DNA of 64,000 nucleotides, from assembly GCF_030296775.1 (NCBI RefSeq), contig NZ_AP027742.1:1240001-1304000 (forward strand), written 5' to 3'. The translations under genes and the position numbers were made by a program. Positions within the stretch are counted from its first letter, which is position 1, and every line of letters starts with the position of its first letter. Source of the stretch: Claveliimonas bilis (GTDB lineage: Bacteria > Bacillota > Clostridia > Lachnospirales > Lachnospiraceae). The notes below the pieces were generated by a model. It was not told the origin of the DNA. It was given only the letters and a program-made list of their open reading frames with translations, and did no database searches. This document shows, one piece after another, positions 44,759-54,706 of this stretch.

Positions 44759-45664
44759 ATGTATGAAAGAATAGGCTTTGTAATATTACATTACAATGCT
44801 ATAAAAGAAACGATAGATTGTGTGAATTCAATTATAAATAACATAGATACGGATGATTATTTTATTATTGTTGTTGATAATAAATCTCCGAATAATACGG
44901 GAGAAGACTTAAAAAAAAGGTATGCTAAGAATAAGAAAGTAAAGGTAATTTTAAATAAAAGTAATTTAGGATTTGCAGGTGGAAATAACATAGGATACCA
45001 ATATGCTGTTGAAGAGTTATTATGCTCATTTGTCTGCATTTTAAATAATGATACTCTTATTATTCAGAATGACTTTTTGGGGACCATAAAACAAGAGTAT
45101 CAAAGAAGTAAATTTGGAGTTATGGGTCCTATGATTATTTTGAAAAAAGGAGAAATTAATAATTTATATTATTCTCTTCCAGATCTTGAATTTTTCAAAA
45201 AAGAAAAAAAAATCATGGAAAAAGAGTATTTTATAGCTAGATTTCATCTGCGAATTCCAAATGCTTTATTTAAAATGATAAAAAATGTGTTTTGTAAAAT
45301 TGTTCGCATAAAAAGAGTATCAAGATTTCATAATTATTTTACAACTGCGGGACTCAATAATAGACATGAAGATGTTATATTGCATGGGTGCTGCCTGATT
45401 TTTTCTCCTCTTTATATTGGAGCATATAAGGAGGCTTTTAATGCCAAAACATTCCTTTATAAAGAAGAGGAGTTATTGTATCTTCGTTGCAGGCAAAAAA
45501 GCTTAAAAACAGTATACAATCCCAATCTAGTTATTAGACATTTAGAAGACGCCTCTACAAATTCTGTATTGGAAAGTAATAATGCTAAACGAGTAAGATG
45601 GGCTAAAAATCAGATTGATTCATTGCAAGTAGTCATTGAGGAGATGGAAAATGAAAGACTTTAA
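44759..45664 (+). CDS. GT2-family glycosyltransferase
   Basis: The protein has 301 residues. The N-terminal VILHYNAIKETIDCVNSI, the GFAGGNNIGYQYA motif and CILNNDTLI (donor-binding ND.D region) place it in the GT2 rhamnosyl/galactofuranosyl-like branch. The late LVIRHLEDASTN holds the usual His of the HxxxxS motif. An inserted helical segment near residues 140-200 is typical of this branch. It should act on lipid-linked acceptors inside the cell. The donor and linkage cannot be read from the sequence. The next gene overlaps its 3' end. Confidence 0.85.
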   Translation: MYERIGFVILHYNAIKETIDCVNSIINNIDTDDYFIIVVDNKSPNNTGEDLKKRYAKNKKVKVILNKSNLGFAGGNNIGYQYAVEELLCSFVCILNNDTLIIQNDFLGTIKQEYQRSKFGVMGPMIILKKGEINNLYYSLPDLEFFKKEKKIMEKEYFIARFHLRIPNALFKMIKNVFCKIVRIKRVSRFHNYFTTAGLNNRHEDVILHGCCLIFSPLYIGAYKEAFNAKTFLYKEEELLYLRCRQKSLKTVYNPNLVIRHLEDASTNSVLESNNAKRVRWAKNQIDSLQVVIEEMENERL

Positions 45665-46556
45665 TCCTTTAGTAACAGTTATTATACCTATGTATAATAG
45701 AGAAAACACAATATTGGCTGCAGTTACTAGTGTTTTAAACCAAACATATAGAAATCTTGAACTGATAGTGGTGGATGATTGCTCGACAGATAATTCTGTA
45801 AAAGTTGTCAAGCAATTGGATGATGATAGAATACGATTGATATTATCAAAAGAAAATAAAGGGGCATGTGTAGCGAGAAACATAGGTATCGAATGCGCTA
45901 AAGGGGAATATATAGCCTTCCATGATAGCGATGATATTTGGCATAAAAATAAATTGGAAAAATCATTATATTATATAAAAAAAACAAAGGCAGATATGGT
46001 TTTTTCATCTTTATATAAGCAGGGAGAAAAAAAATATCCAACCGGCAGAATTATTCCTAGAACTAATTTAAATGATATGGAAGATAAAGTTGGAGTTCTA
46101 TTGGGGAAAAATTGTATTAGTACTCAAACAATAGTTTTGAAAAAAGAAATAATCGAACATATTAGATTCGATGAAACATTGCCAAGATTTCAGGACTGGG
46201 ATTTTGCCCTTCAAATTGCTTTGAGCGGATATAAAATATATTTTATTGAAGAGCCACTGGTAGATTGTTATGAGTTAGAAGATAGTATTACTAAAAATGG
46301 TACTAAAGCTGTTAAAGCATATGAAATTTTAGAAAAGAAATATCAAAATCAAAGAGAGAAAAATAAAAAAGCTAAGTATACTTTTTATAGTCTGGCAGGG
46401 AATTTACTAGAACAAAACAAAATTAGTGGCGCAAGTTATTTTAAAAAAGCATATGAACAAAGCAAAAAAAGAATAGACTGGCTTAGATATATATTAGCAA
46501 AAGTGAGACTTTTCAGATTTTGTACATTATGTGCTGATAAGCTTCACTTAAGTTAA
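45651..46556 (+). CDS. GT2-family glycosyltransferase
   Basis: The protein has 301 residues. The ATG at 45651 precedes KDFNPLVTVIIPMYNRENTI; a TTG at 45636 would add five residues. The GT-A core shows LIVVDDCSTDNS, GACVARNIGIECAKGEYIAF and the DxD motif HDSDD. RFQDWDFALQIALSG is a common acceptor-side motif. It overlaps the previous gene by 14 bases, supporting co-translation. Its specific sugar is unknown. Confidence 0.85.
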   Translation: MKDFNPLVTVIIPMYNRENTILAAVTSVLNQTYRNLELIVVDDCSTDNSVKVVKQLDDDRIRLILSKENKGACVARNIGIECAKGEYIAFHDSDDIWHKNKLEKSLYYIKKTKADMVFSSLYKQGEKKYPTGRIIPRTNLNDMEDKVGVLLGKNCISTQTIVLKKEIIEHIRFDETLPRFQDWDFALQIALSGYKIYFIEEPLVDCYELEDSITKNGTKAVKAYEILEKKYQNQREKNKKAKYTFYSLAGNLLEQNKISGASYFKKAYEQSKKRIDWLRYILAKVRLFRFCTLCADKLHLS

Positions 46557-46627
46557 GAAAAAAGAAGAAAGCTCTTTGAAAAGTGGGATTGGGTAAGTAA
46601 TATTGATTTGAATGAGTGGTGAATAAT

Positions 46628-47530
46628 ATGAATCAAAGTATTGCGGCGTCTATTGTATTATATAATCCTCAAATAGATCGGTTGAGAGATAACATTGTGT
46701 CTGCAGCAGCACAAACAGAGTGTATAGTTCTTATAGATAATGGAAGTTCTAATATAGATGAAATAGAAAAGGCAGATTTTGTTGTTGAGCATTGCGTTTT
46801 GATAAAAAATAGTTCCAATTTAGGGTTAGCTACAGCTTTAAATCAGGCGATGCAGTGGGCTTATGAGAATGATTATGATTGGGTTTTGACATTAGACCAG
46901 GATTCTGTTTGTGAGAAAAGTCTTGTTGTAAATTTATCTAAACATGTCAATAAAGAAAGAGTAGGTATTATTGCACCTAAATTTATAGATAGAAATTGTA
47001 AAAGACTATCAGACAGTGAAACGGGATGGAAATATATATTGAGATGCATAACTTCAGCATCGTTGACTAATGTTAAAATCTGGAAAGAAGTAGGGGAATT
47101 CAATGAGGAACTTTTTATTGATTATGTAGATTATGATTTTTGCGCAAAATTGATAAGAAGTGGATACGCAATTATAAAGGATTCAGATGTATCTCTCATC
47201 CATGAAATCGGGCATTCAAAAAGGATATTTGTGGCTAAAAAGCATTCATATATATTATATAACCATTCGGCAATGCGAGATTACTATATTGTAAGAAACA
47301 CTTTGTATTATTGTTATGAATATCCAGATGTTTGGAATGTGAAAAGAGAAAAAAGAGAATTGCTGATCAGATGTGTGATGATTATGCTTTTTGAATCGGA
47401 CAAGCGGCATAAGTTTGCAGCAATGCTAAAAGGATGGAAAGATTCTAAAAAGCTTATTTCTAATCAGAAGAATCGAAAAAAAGAGGAAAAAGAGGAAATA
47501 AGAAAGAAAAATATTGAATATGTAAAATAG
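46628..47530 (+). CDS. GT2-family glycosyltransferase, rhamnosyltransferase-like
   Basis: The protein has 300 residues. The ATG at 46628 follows GAGTGGTGAA and is preferred over GTG at 46616. IAASIVLYNP, IDNGSSNI, LGLATALNQAMQWA and WVLTLDQDSV are typical of the RfbF/WbbL-type rhamnosyltransferases; FIDYVDYDFCAKL is the acceptor-side acidic motif. No dTDP-rhamnose genes are in the window, so rhamnose as donor is only likely by family. The C-terminus is very Lys- and Glu-rich. Confidence 0.83.
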   Translation: MNQSIAASIVLYNPQIDRLRDNIVSAAAQTECIVLIDNGSSNIDEIEKADFVVEHCVLIKNSSNLGLATALNQAMQWAYENDYDWVLTLDQDSVCEKSLVVNLSKHVNKERVGIIAPKFIDRNCKRLSDSETGWKYILRCITSASLTNVKIWKEVGEFNEELFIDYVDYDFCAKLIRSGYAIIKDSDVSLIHEIGHSKRIFVAKKHSYILYNHSAMRDYYIVRNTLYYCYEYPDVWNVKREKRELLIRCVMIMLFESDKRHKFAAMLKGWKDSKKLISNQKNRKKEEKEEIRKKNIEYVK

Positions 47531-47614
47531 AAGTTTTAGAGGTATTGAGATTTAAAAGAAATTTGGCGGTTAAGTTTTAGTGGGGTATACATTAATAATT
47601 TAGAACTCTATCCT

Positions 47615-47818
47615 ATGGTAAAAGAATTTAAAGTTCAGAATCAAGTGAACAATATTGAAAGATATAAGAAAAAGCAGCAGGCAAAAAGTCATCCGACTAA
47701 TAAGCTGATAAGATTATTAAAAAAAGTGTATGAAAGAACATTTAAAAAGTTTATGTTCGTTCAAAAGTATATAATATCCCTGGTAAATAGGTCTCTGATT
47801 AAAATATGTGCTGTCTAA
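47615..47818 (+). CDS. Small basic ORF, uncertain gene
   Basis: This is a 67-residue frame starting at ATG. It is very basic (Lys and Arg repeated, as in ERYKKKQQAKSH) and ends in a short hydrophobic helix (KYIISLVNRSLIKICAV). It fills the gap between two glycosyltransferases, but its ribosome site is weak and I know no homologue. It may be a remnant of a lost gene tail or chance in AT-rich DNA. Confidence 0.3.
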   Translation: MVKEFKVQNQVNNIERYKKKQQAKSHPTNKLIRLLKKVYERTFKKFMFVQKYIISLVNRSLIKICAV

Positions 47819-47853
47819 GTAAATAATAAAAGGACTATGGAGTATAAAGAACT

Positions 47854-48885
47854 ATGGCAGATATAAGTGTAATTGTTCCGGTATATAATTCAGAAAGATA
47901 TTTAGAAAAGACTCTAAACAGTATTTTGAAACAATCCTTTCGTGATTTTGAATTGATTTTGGTCGACGATGGCTCGGCGGATTTAAGCGGGGAAATTTGT
48001 GATAAATATGCAGAGAAAGATAAACGAATTGTCGTGATTCACAAGAAAAATGGAGGTATTTGCTCTGCCAGAAACGCAGGAATGGAAATTGCGAAAGGAC
48101 AATATATAGCATTTTGTGATAATGATGATTTGTACTTGGATGGCTTGTTAGAAGATAATTATTATTTGGCGGATAAATATGATGCAGATGTGGTTCGCTT
48201 TTCTCGAAGAAGAACAGACAGCCTTAATGGAAAAGTGATAGCTGTTCGTGAGACAAAAGGATTTCAAACAGGTTATATTCCTTCAAGTAAATTTGAAAAA
48301 TTTTATGAGCAAATAAATAATGCCGGGGAAGGAGTATGGGCTGGATTATATAAGAGGGAATTTCTGGAAAAATATAATATTAAATTTAATGAAAATATGA
48401 AATATGGATATGAAGATTTGTATTTCATGATTCAGATATATATGCATCAACCATCGATTGTTTTAAATAGTAAAGTTTATTACCATTGGATTATGAGATA
48501 TGATCACAGTACTTCAGCTAAAATTAATAAAAATAATATAGATTCATTGATGGTATGCCTGCTGGAAAAATGGAATTTGTATAAAAAATACAGAATGGAA
48601 GAAACCAAGAAATATTTGTGGATAAAAGAGTTGTCGGCGCGAATTTGTCAGGTAATTAAATATGTGGGTCCCGAAAAGGCGGGATTAAAATTAAAAGAAC
48701 GAATTGATGTGATAAAATACTTTGCAACATGTAGTGTTTTTGATGAAAGATTTAGATTTAATACCATGCTTAAGATGATAAAGCAAACAGGTGTGGGAAG
48801 TGCTGGGATATGTTGGATGTTTTCGCATCGACTGTATTTCGTGTTGTATTGTTTGATAATTGGAAAGAATTTTAGGATGTATTAA
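47854..48885 (+). CDS. GT2-family glycosyltransferase
   Basis: The protein has 343 residues. The N-terminus ISVIVPVYNSERYLEKTLNS, ILVDDGSADLSGEICD and CSARNAGMEIAKGQYIAFCD are the GT-A core, with DNDD as the metal-binding motif. YGYEDLYFMIQIYMH is a capsule-GT acceptor motif. It is close in family, not sequence, to the 56303 protein. It is probably one transfer step in building the repeat unit. Sugar unknown. Confidence 0.88.
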   Translation: MADISVIVPVYNSERYLEKTLNSILKQSFRDFELILVDDGSADLSGEICDKYAEKDKRIVVIHKKNGGICSARNAGMEIAKGQYIAFCDNDDLYLDGLLEDNYYLADKYDADVVRFSRRRTDSLNGKVIAVRETKGFQTGYIPSSKFEKFYEQINNAGEGVWAGLYKREFLEKYNIKFNENMKYGYEDLYFMIQIYMHQPSIVLNSKVYYHWIMRYDHSTSAKINKNNIDSLMVCLLEKWNLYKKYRMEETKKYLWIKELSARICQVIKYVGPEKAGLKLKERIDVIKYFATCSVFDERFRFNTMLKMIKQTGVGSAGICWMFSHRLYFVLYCLIIGKNFRMY

Positions 48886-48923
48886 CAACTAAATTAAAAA
48901 GATATTATATAGAAGGGGAATTT

Positions 48924-49979
48924 ATGCACTCAATATTGGAAGAAGATTTAGAACTGATTATTAAAAGTGATATTGCTTGGGAAAATTATCGTAACAAAAC
49001 CATTTTAATTACTGGTGCAACAGGACTTATAGGGTCGTTACTTGTTAAAACTTTTGTGCGTTTTAATAGAATTAGCCAGGGAAATGTTTTGATTATCGCT
49101 GTTGTAAGAAATGGAGAAAAGGCTAAAAGGATATTAGGCGAGGAATTAAAGGAAGCAGAGGTTAAGGTATATGTAGGAGATATTACAGAGGATATTTATA
49201 TAGAAGAAGATATTGATTATATATTCCACACGGCATCGGTTACTGCTTCAAAAATAATGGTGGAAAATCCTGTGGAAACAATAGAGGTATCTTATCAGGG
49301 GACGAATAATATTTTGAAGTTGGCTCGTCAAAAAAGCGTAAAAGGTATGGTATATGTATCTTCTATGGAAGCTTATGGTATTTCAAATCCTGAATTAGAA
49401 TTTGTAGAGGAAAAGGATTTGGGATATATAGATTTGGCAAATGTAAGAAGTAGTTACTCTGAAGGAAAAAGAATTTGTGAGTGTCTATGTACAGCATATA
49501 TGTCTGAATATCAAGTCCCGGTAACTATTGCTAGGTTAGCACAGACGTTTGGGGCAGGCATTCTGGAGACAGATAACCGGGTGTATGCGCAGTTTGCTAA
49601 GAGTGTAATAGACGAGAAAGATATTATACTCCATACTGATGGGTTATCCGAAGGGAATTATTGTTATACCCGAGATGTGATTAGAGGGCTGCTGATTTTG
49701 GGATACTTAGGAGAGTCCGGACAAGCTTACAATGTCGTAAATTCGGAATCTCATATGCAGATACGGGAGATGGCACAACTGGTGGCAGAAAAAGTGTCGG
49801 ATGGGAAAATAAAAGTGATATATGATATACCGGACAACCCATTAAAATATGGGTATGCTCCTCCGGTGAAAATGCATTTAAGTTCCAGGAAAATAAATGC
49901 TTTGGGATGGAAAGCAGAAGTAGGACTAGAAGAAGCTTATAAAAGAATGATAGCAGATATGAAAGAAGGGATACAATGA
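48924..49979 (+). CDS. NAD-dependent epimerase/dehydratase (SDR), likely CDP-alditol pathway
   Basis: The protein has 351 residues. The extended SDR Rossmann motif ILITGATGLIGSLL (GxxGxxG) is near residue 33. The active-site region has SSMEAYG, but the usual YxxxK reads YSEGK. The next gene overlaps it by 4 bases and is an IspD/TarI-like cytidylyltransferase. This SDR-plus-IspD pairing is known in Gram-positive loci that make CDP-ribitol or other CDP-alditols, where the SDR acts as reductase. The substrate could be ribulose-5-phosphate or a different ketose phosphate. Confidence 0.8.
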   Translation: MHSILEEDLELIIKSDIAWENYRNKTILITGATGLIGSLLVKTFVRFNRISQGNVLIIAVVRNGEKAKRILGEELKEAEVKVYVGDITEDIYIEEDIDYIFHTASVTASKIMVENPVETIEVSYQGTNNILKLARQKSVKGMVYVSSMEAYGISNPELEFVEEKDLGYIDLANVRSSYSEGKRICECLCTAYMSEYQVPVTIARLAQTFGAGILETDNRVYAQFAKSVIDEKDIILHTDGLSEGNYCYTRDVIRGLLILGYLGESGQAYNVVNSESHMQIREMAQLVAEKVSDGKIKVIYDIPDNPLKYGYAPPVKMHLSSRKINALGWKAEVGLEEAYKRMIADMKEGIQ

Positions 49980-50695
49980 ACTATGCTGTAATTTTTGCCG
50001 GCGGAACAGGTACAAGAATGAATACGAAGACAAAGCCGAAACAGTTTCTTACGTTACATGGAAAAGAGATTATAATTTATACATTAGAGCATTTTGAAAA
50101 TCATCCGGATATTGATGGGATTTCTGTTGTATGTATTGAGGGATGGATTGATTATTTAAAAAAACTTGTTAGTAAATATCAATTAAAAAAGGTGAAATGG
50201 ATTTCTCCTGGGGGAAATACAGGACAGGAATCTATTTATAATGGTTTAAATGCTATGAAAGGAGAAATTGGTGAGGAATCAATTGTGTTGATTCATGACG
50301 GTGTGAGACCATTAATAGATGGTGAACTGATTACAAAGAACATTGAAACCGCAAAAGAAAAAGGAAGAGCAGTAACTGTTGTTGAAGCAACAGAAACAGT
50401 TATGGTTGTAAATGAAAATGGAGAACTTGTAGAAAATGTGGATCGGCATAAATGCCGTTTTGCAAGAGCTCCTCAGACCTATATTTATCAGGAATTACTA
50501 AAGGCGCATGAACACGCCAGAGAGAAGGGAATCAATACGTTTATTGATTCAGCTACTATGATGCAGGCAGAAGGATATACGCTTTATCCTGTGATGGGAA
50601 AGCCGGAAAATATTAAGATTACGACACCTTCGGATTTTTATACATTTCGAGCTATAGTAGAAGCGGAAGAAAATTCACAGATTTTGGGTTTTTAG
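49976..50695 (+). CDS. TarI/IspD-like alditol-phosphate cytidylyltransferase
   Basis: The protein has 239 residues. AVIFAGGTGTRMNTKTKPKQF is the CTP-binding loop, ending in Lys as in IspD/TarI. LIHDGVRPLID holds the conserved Asp and Arg, and TFIDSATMMQAEG is also family-typical. The C-terminal KPENIKITTPSDF is shared by IspD and TarI. Because it is coupled to an SDR gene in a capsule locus with LicD and a glycerophosphotransferase, CDP-alditol synthesis is favoured over isoprenoid synthesis. The overlap with the previous gene is ATGA. Confidence 0.85.
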   Translation: MNYAVIFAGGTGTRMNTKTKPKQFLTLHGKEIIIYTLEHFENHPDIDGISVVCIEGWIDYLKKLVSKYQLKKVKWISPGGNTGQESIYNGLNAMKGEIGEESIVLIHDGVRPLIDGELITKNIETAKEKGRAVTVVEATETVMVVNENGELVENVDRHKCRFARAPQTYIYQELLKAHEHAREKGINTFIDSATMMQAEGYTLYPVMGKPENIKITTPSDFYTFRAIVEAEENSQILGF

Positions 50696-50754
50696 CTTAT
50701 AACTAGGATAGAACTTGTGGCATATAGGCAGATTACCCCGTTTGGTTTAGTGTA

Positions 50755-50762
50755 TGTGCCTT
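50755..50762. repeat. Target site duplication of IS256 (left copy)
   Basis: TGTGCCTT, repeated at 54883-54890. The pre-insertion sequence can be read by joining the flanks. Confidence 0.88.
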
Positions 50763-51990
50763 GATAACGTATAATTAATTTCGCAAAATCAATTTCATAA
50801 AAATAGACATGGTCTATAGCCGTTTGGTAAAATTAAGTCACCACAACCAAATCTATCAAAGGAGGCTATCGAACCATGTCTGATAAGATTATACAACTAA
50901 ATGAGGACTTAATAAAGCACGATTTAAAGGATCTTGTCCGTAACAGTGTCGAAGAAACTTTAAACGCCCTGCTCGATAAGGAAGCTGACGAATTAGTCAA
51001 CGCTGAAAAGTATGAGCGTTCCTCTAATCGTCAGGGATATCGTTCCGGTCATTATAAGCGGAATCTCCATACTACCGCTGGGGAAGTGGAGCTGAAAGTT
51101 CCAAAACTCAAAGGCATTCCTTTTGAAACTGCAATCATTGAAAGATATCGCCGCAGAGAATCCTCCGTGGAAGAAGCTCTGATCGAAATGTATCTGGCAG
51201 GTGTTTCCGTCCGCCGTGTGGAGGATATCACCGAAGCCTTATGGGGAACGAAAGTCTCTCCTGGCACCATCAGTAACCTGAATAAAAAGGCTTATGAGCA
51301 TATCGAAACCTGGCGTACCCGTCCGCTTTCCGGGGACTACCCCTATGTTTACGTAGATGGTGTCTACTTGAAACGCAGCTGGGGCGGTGAAATCCAGAAT
51401 GTTTCCATCCTCGTTGCTATTGGAGTCAGTCAGGATGGCTGCCGTGAAATCCTTGGCGCTGCGGAAGGTATGAAAGAGGATCGTGAAAGCTGGCGTTCTT
51501 TCTTCGTGTGGCTGAAAGAACGCGGGCTTACTGGTGTACGTTTGATCATTGGCGATAAAAATCTTGGCATGCTTGAAACCATTCCGGAAGTCTTTCCAGA
51601 TGCCAGATATCAACGTTGTACGGTTCATTTTTACAGAAATATATTTTCTGTCACACCTCGTAACAAGATGAAAGCGGTAGCTCTTATGCTCAAGGCAATC
51701 CATGCACAGGAGAGTAAAGAAGCTGCTCGTGAAAAAGCGCTCCAGATATCGGAAAAACTCCAGTCTATGAAGCTTGCCAAAGCCGCCAAAAAGGTGGAGG
51801 ATGGAATCGAGGAAACCTTGACCTATATGGATTTTCCCACACAGCATTGGAGCCGGATTCGGACCAATAACACGATTGAGCGTCTCAACCGTGAAATTAA
51901 ACGCCGTACAAAAGCCATCGGTGCTTTTCCCGATGGACAGAGTGCCTTGATGCTCGTATGTGTGCAAATGTCAACCACTTTTTTACATTG

Positions 51991-52111
51991 TTAGGTAAGA
52001 TGTTTTTTACACCGTATGGTAAGGAGTTTTTTACATCCCTTAGTAAGCAGATTTTTACATCGTAAGGTAAGCACTTTTTTACTTTACCCGGTAAGCAGTT
52101 TTTTACATCCC
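51991..52111 (+). repeat. Left IS21 terminal array
   Basis: About five copies of a GTAAG-N4-TTTTTTACA motif spaced near 25 bases. The istB stop falls inside the last copy. These are expected transposase-binding sites. Confidence 0.8.
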
Positions 52112-52906
52112 TGTTTCTCCCTTTGGGTAAAGGTCAGGGTGCTTCAGCCGGTACGATTCCCCGCGGAAAGAGTAACACTTGGCATGGTGCAGGATCCGAT
52201 CCAGCATTGCAGTGGTAAGTACCGGATCCCCCATCATCTCAGCCCAGTCAACGATCTCTTTGTTGGTGGTAAAGATGATAGAACTGGTTTCATAGGTATC
52301 ACTGATAAATGTGAAAAATCTGTTTGCCTGTCCGCGGCTGATCGGTGTGTAGCCGATCTCATCAATTATGACAAGCTGTGCTTTCTTGATATTTTTGAGC
52401 CGGAATCCGGCTGCACGCTCTGTCTCTGCGGTATCAAGGATCTTGATCAGACTGGTCATCTTCTCAAAACATACAGTATAGCCGCTGTTGACAGCCTGCA
52501 GACCAAGGCCACAGGCAACCATGGTCTTGCCGAGGCCCGGAGGCCCCGCAAAGACAAGGTTTCCGCAGTTGTCCAGCCAGGACAGTTCTTTCAAAACGGA
52601 GAGCTGTGCGTGGGTGATACCTGACTCCAGCTCTTCCGGATCAAACTCTTCCAGCGGCCGGATATTTGGTGGAAAATGCGCCGCGGAATAGTTACGCTTC
52701 CGACGCCGTTCATTCCGCCCTTTGACTTCGGTCTCAAGAACGGCCAGAAGAAATTCCCTGCAGGAGGAGTCCTGCAGATCCGCAGTTTCCAGAAGATCCG
52801 GAAGCATGCGCGCCGCGTGCTTTAAGGTAAATGTTTCGAGCAACGCTGTGAGCCGCTGTACAGGGATATGGCCGGTATCCATACTTTTTAAGATTTCACG
52901 GTTCAT
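52103..52906 (-). CDS. istB: IS21 helper ATPase IstB
   Basis: The protein has 267 residues. Walker A FAGPPGLGKTMVACGLG near 118 and Walker B LVIIDEIGYTP near 180 mark the AAA+ IstB family (DnaC-like). GQANRFFTFISDTYETSSIIFTTN is also typical. IstB acts with IstA to choose targets and drive strand transfer. Its ATG overlaps the istA stop (ATGA), as usual in IS21. Confidence 0.95.
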   Translation of the reverse strand: MNREILKSMDTGHIPVQRLTALLETFTLKHAARMLPDLLETADLQDSSCREFLLAVLETEVKGRNERRRKRNYSAAHFPPNIRPLEEFDPEELESGITHAQLSVLKELSWLDNCGNLVFAGPPGLGKTMVACGLGLQAVNSGYTVCFEKMTSLIKILDTAETERAAGFRLKNIKKAQLVIIDEIGYTPISRGQANRFFTFISDTYETSSIIFTTNKEIVDWAEMMGDPVLTTAMLDRILHHAKCYSFRGESYRLKHPDLYPKGETGM

Positions 52907-54477
52907 CGAGCAGCAGCCTCCTTCCTTTCTGTGCGTTCCTGAAAGGCTTTTGCATAAACAGAAAGATCCGTGTAGCTGACACTGCCGGATGGAACCTGGG
53001 CACGGCAGTCGTCTGTGGTCAGTTCCCGGCCGGCTTTTGCAAGACTGTAAACAACTTTAAACTGTGAGAACTGATACCGGTATTTCTGGCAGCATTCCTT
53101 CATCACCTGCGCTACCAGGGATTTATCCGGATTCTCAGAATCAAGGAACTGTTCAATTGCCCGAAGCTGTTTGGAGATATGCCGTGGATTTTCCTTTTTC
53201 ACACCATTGATGAAGTGCTGGAAGTCATAGCAGTTCCATTTCCCACGGAGACGCTCCATGATCTCGATCCAGTCTCCGGAGTCCTGTTTCCGGTGTTCCG
53301 GGAGCTGATTAACACTTCCCTTCCTCTCGCTGAGATTATGGGAACAGATATAGTTCAGCTGGTCATCATAAATGTGGATCTTCCCACTGACAACTTTGAA
53401 CTGTACCGTTTTGAAAGCATAATCACGTGGAACCGAATACCTGCATGATTTATACAGGACGTAAGGTATTGCCGCGATTTCATAAGTGCGGAATGTATTC
53501 GGAGATGTTTCATACACGGATGGAAGAAGAGGCCGCATGGCTGACCTTTCAATGCTGTCGTAGACTGCTTTTGGGACCCGTAAGGTAGAACGGTGGATCC
53601 GCTGGTTCTTGCGTTCCAGCCATCCGGGCAGGGAACGCCATACATCATCGATACAGGTGACCTTCCGCGCACTGAAGAAGTTTTTCTTCACGAACCCGAC
53701 AGAGTTTTCGATAGGTCCCTTGCTTTCCGGATCCGCTTTATTACACACCCAGAGCCGGATATCCTGTTCAGTACAGAAATCTTCAAAGGTCCTGGTCTTG
53801 ATGACTTCACCATAGGTTTCACTGGCGACAAACACGGCGTCCTGGTCAATGACCAGTTCTTTAGGACGCCCTCCAAGCCTGCAGAAACTACGGTAGATCG
53901 CCTTACAGGCCTCTTCCGAGTTATACTTGTGATCCTGTGCATAGACGCATAAAAAACGGCTATAACGCAGCAAAAGGCACATGAAATGGATATGCGTTGT
54001 TTTTGAGAGAGTCTCCTCACCGAAGTCAATCAGCATCTGTTCTCCGGGCGGGGTGTCAAAAACATAATCATAGATACGGCGGTGCTCAGGCTCCCTGTTG
54101 ATCTGTCCGGAATCCTCAAGATAATGGATGTAGTTCCGGAGCGTCTGTTGGTTCCCGGGAAGTTTCTCATAGTCTCCGTTTTCGATGAATTTTTCTTCCA
54201 GAACATCGTAAACTGATGACATACAGAACGTTTTTCCGCTGTTTGTTTCAAGGATCCTGATAATCGTACTGCGGAAAGGTTCCGCATCAAAGGTTTTCGG
54301 TTTTGCGAGCTTAGCGCCGGGATCATCCGGGAGCACATCCATGTCATAATACTTGCTGATTGTGGGCCGGCTGGGAGGCTTGCGTCCCTGCGCTTCATAG
54401 TATCTGATAATATCAGCTTTTGTGTAACCTTGCAGTTTTAAATCCTGTATTTCCTGCATTTTTGTTTTTGTCAGCAT
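52903..54477 (-). CDS. istA: IS21 transposase IstA
   Basis: The protein has 524 residues. The ATG complement at 54475-54477 follows GAGAGGAGACC, so a longer frame from 54597 is rejected. The N-terminal helix-turn-helix (YTKADIIRYYEAQGRKPPSRP) is for end binding. The rve integrase core shows QMLIDFGEETL, VIDQDAVFVAS and, at a third acidic position, DPESKGPIENSVGFVKKNFF. A Mu-type C-terminal domain follows. The frame is intact, so the element may still be mobile. Confidence 0.95.
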   Translation of the reverse strand: MLTKTKMQEIQDLKLQGYTKADIIRYYEAQGRKPPSRPTISKYYDMDVLPDDPGAKLAKPKTFDAEPFRSTIIRILETNSGKTFCMSSVYDVLEEKFIENGDYEKLPGNQQTLRNYIHYLEDSGQINREPEHRRIYDYVFDTPPGEQMLIDFGEETLSKTTHIHFMCLLLRYSRFLCVYAQDHKYNSEEACKAIYRSFCRLGGRPKELVIDQDAVFVASETYGEVIKTRTFEDFCTEQDIRLWVCNKADPESKGPIENSVGFVKKNFFSARKVTCIDDVWRSLPGWLERKNQRIHRSTLRVPKAVYDSIERSAMRPLLPSVYETSPNTFRTYEIAAIPYVLYKSCRYSVPRDYAFKTVQFKVVSGKIHIYDDQLNYICSHNLSERKGSVNQLPEHRKQDSGDWIEIMERLRGKWNCYDFQHFINGVKKENPRHISKQLRAIEQFLDSENPDKSLVAQVMKECCQKYRYQFSQFKVVYSLAKAGRELTTDDCRAQVPSGSVSYTDLSVYAKAFQERTERKEAAAR

Positions 54478-54564
54478 AAAGGTCTCCTCTCTTGTGCACT
54501 GCTTACAGTATACAAAATCGGATGAACTGCTGACTCCTCCTGTGATAAAACTCGCCGCAGAGGA

Positions 54565-54706
54565 TGTAAAAAAGTTCTTACCGGACGGTGTAAACAACTT
54601 CTTACCAACTCATGTAAAAAACTCCTTACCGCATGATGTAAAAAAGTTCTTACCGCGTCATGTAAAAAACTCCTTACCCTGTGGCTGTAAAATCACCTTA
54701 CCACGC
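54565..54706 (-). repeat. Right IS21 terminal array
   Basis: About six inverted copies of TGTAAAAAA-N4-CTTACC with roughly 25-base spacing, mirror images of the left array. Confidence 0.82.

Noticed and set aside
52016-52624. 202-residue plus-strand frame in the IS
   Set aside because: It is the complement of istB and of the IS21 terminal array, whose motif produces its repeated Phe/Leu residues.
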